From NCBI RefSeq assembly GCF_001306175.1, contig NZ_LGKN01000003.1, forward strand, positions 992,001-1,056,000: DNA of 64,000 nt, in the 5' to 3' direction. The notes under the pieces were generated by a model. The model ran no database searches. It was given only the letters and a program-made list of their open reading frames with translations, and was not told where the DNA came from. A program made the position numbers and the translations under genes. This DNA comes from Ardenticatena maritima (GTDB lineage: Bacteria > Chloroflexota > Anaerolineae > Ardenticatenales > Ardenticatenaceae). Shown here piece by piece: positions 63,279 to 64,000 of this stretch (position 1 is its first letter; the number at the start of each line of letters is the position of its first letter).

Positions 63279-64000
63279 ATGGGGCGCCTTTCTCCTCTCG
63301 TGGTATGGGCAACAAGCGGGCATTCTCGCCTATTTGCTGCTCATTCTGGCAAACACCATTGCCAACGCGCTGACCCTGCGGCGGCTGGAAACAGCGTCTC
63401 CCCCGAAAAGCCTCCCATCGGTTGCGGTGCTTGTTCCGGCACGGAATGAAGCCGCCACAATCGAGCGATGTGTGCGCTCCCTACTGGCGCAAACATATCC
63501 AGACGCCCACATCTACGTGCTTGATGACAATTCCACAGACGCCACGCCTGAGATTTTGCAGAACCTGGCACACGGGACAGAACGCCTCACCGTGCTGCGC
63601 GGCCAGACTTTGCCTCCCGGCTGGCTGGGAAAACCATGGGCGTGCTGGCAACTCGCACACGCCACCACTGCGGACGTACTGGTTTTCATTGACGCCGATA
63701 CATGGCACGCGCCCACCATGCTCAGCCATCTGGTCGCCGCTCTCATCGAAAGCCAGGCACACCTGCTCTCGGTCTTTCCGCGACAGGAAACGCGCACACT
63801 GGCCGAAAAATTGAGCGTGCCTCTGATTCCCTGGAGTCTGCTCACGCATTTTCCGCTGGCGGTGGCACAGCGGTTTCATTTCCCCATTGGTGCGGCGGCA
63901 ATTGGGCAAGTGCTCACCATGCCGCGCGCCGCCTATGAACGTGTAGGCGGGCATGCGGTGGTGCGCCAAGAAGTCGCCGAAGATATGGCACTGGCGCGCC
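63271..64000 (+). CDS. Family 2 glycosyltransferase of the carotenoid operon, cut by the right edge
   Basis: The frame starts MHEWGAFLLSWYGQQAG with an N-terminal membrane helix, then a GT-A domain: VAVLVPARNEAATIERCVRS, YVLDDNSTDATPEIL, LPPGWLGKPWACWQLA and FIDADT. It overlaps the PlsY-like gene by eight bases. This resembles CruC/CrtQ-like glycosyltransferases of carotenoid clusters and would glycosylate a hydroxylated carotenoid. The C-terminus lies outside the window. Confidence 0.85.
   Translation, partial: MHEWGAFLLSWYGQQAGILAYLLLILANTIANALTLRRLETASPPKSLPSVAVLVPARNEAATIERCVRSLLAQTYPDAHIYVLDDNSTDATPEILQNLAHGTERLTVLRGQTLPPGWLGKPWACWQLAHATTADVLVFIDADTWHAPTMLSHLVAALIESQAHLLSVFPRQETRTLAEKLSVPLIPWSLLTHFPLAVAQRFHFPIGAAAIGQVLTMPRAAYERVGGHAVVRQEVAEDMALAR

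Overview
The window is GC-rich bacterial DNA (apart from one lower-GC island near 47-49 kb) and carries single-copy biosynthetic genes typical of a thermophilic, aerobic heterotroph of the phylum Chloroflexota. The best guess is an Ardenticatena-like lineage. This is inferred from the caa3 oxidase set, the large scattered arginine cluster, Rhs debris, PMT-type glycosyltransferases, a Thermus-like carotenoid operon and a surface-protein C-terminus of the form PKVFLPFVVR. No 16S gene is present, so the taxonomy is inference. No tRNA, rRNA, CRISPR array or insertion sequence was recognised.

Layout. 0-3 kb (+): the 3' end of a secreted subtilisin-like protein and a SIMPL-domain secreted protein. 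3-9.3 kb (-): pfkA and a caa3-type cytochrome c oxidase operon (two unannotated small membrane ORFs, ctaC-ctaD-ctaE, a subunit IV gene, ctaG). 9.4-29.9 kb (-): a roughly 20-kb co-directional run carrying argC, argB, argD, argA-like, a TPR protein, an HD-Nudix fusion, argG, a CocE/NonD hydrolase, argJ, an aldo/keto reductase, a degenerate prolyl-tRNA synthetase-like gene, an unknown, two tandem PMT-type glycosyltransferases, pheA and argH. At its head is a strong promoter, an arginine-rich leader peptide and a terminator with a matching antiterminator: a complete transcription-attenuation module. 30-34.9 kb: a four-part fusion ATPase, a metallophosphoesterase-like protein lacking its metal ligands, and mgtE with a long structured leader. 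35-40.8 kb: larB-larE-larC for the nickel-pincer cofactor, yraN, miaA and a convergent atypical response regulator. 41-47 kb: a peptide-permease fusion ending in a degenerate M28 domain, an M32 carboxypeptidase and a TatD-like hydrolase. 47-49.3 kb: an orphan Rhs toxin tip with a putative immunity gene and a second Rhs fragment. 49.3-54.7 kb: a luciferase-like oxidoreductase, pdxS-pdxT, and metA-metY with a Met/Cys-rich leader peptide. 54.8-64 kb: a CarH-like B12 photoreceptor-repressor divergent from a carotenoid operon (membrane protein, crtB, crtI, DICT-like protein, P450, lycopene cyclase, PlsY-like acyltransferase, glycosyltransferase) that runs off the right edge.

How the genes work together. 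The arginine genes cover every step to arginine except ornithine carbamoyltransferase. MetA plus MetY form a direct-sulfhydrylation methionine route. PdxS/PdxT make the PLP that ArgD and MetY need. The carotenoid operon predicts a hydroxylated, glycosylated and perhaps acylated cyclic carotenoid under light and B12 control. The strongest discoveries are two amino-acid leader-peptide regulators (arginine and Met/Cys), the ProRS-like protein with eroded catalytic motifs, the permease/pseudo-M28 fusion and the Zn-ribbon/GNAT/ABC/ASCH fusion. All sequence comparisons here were made by eye.
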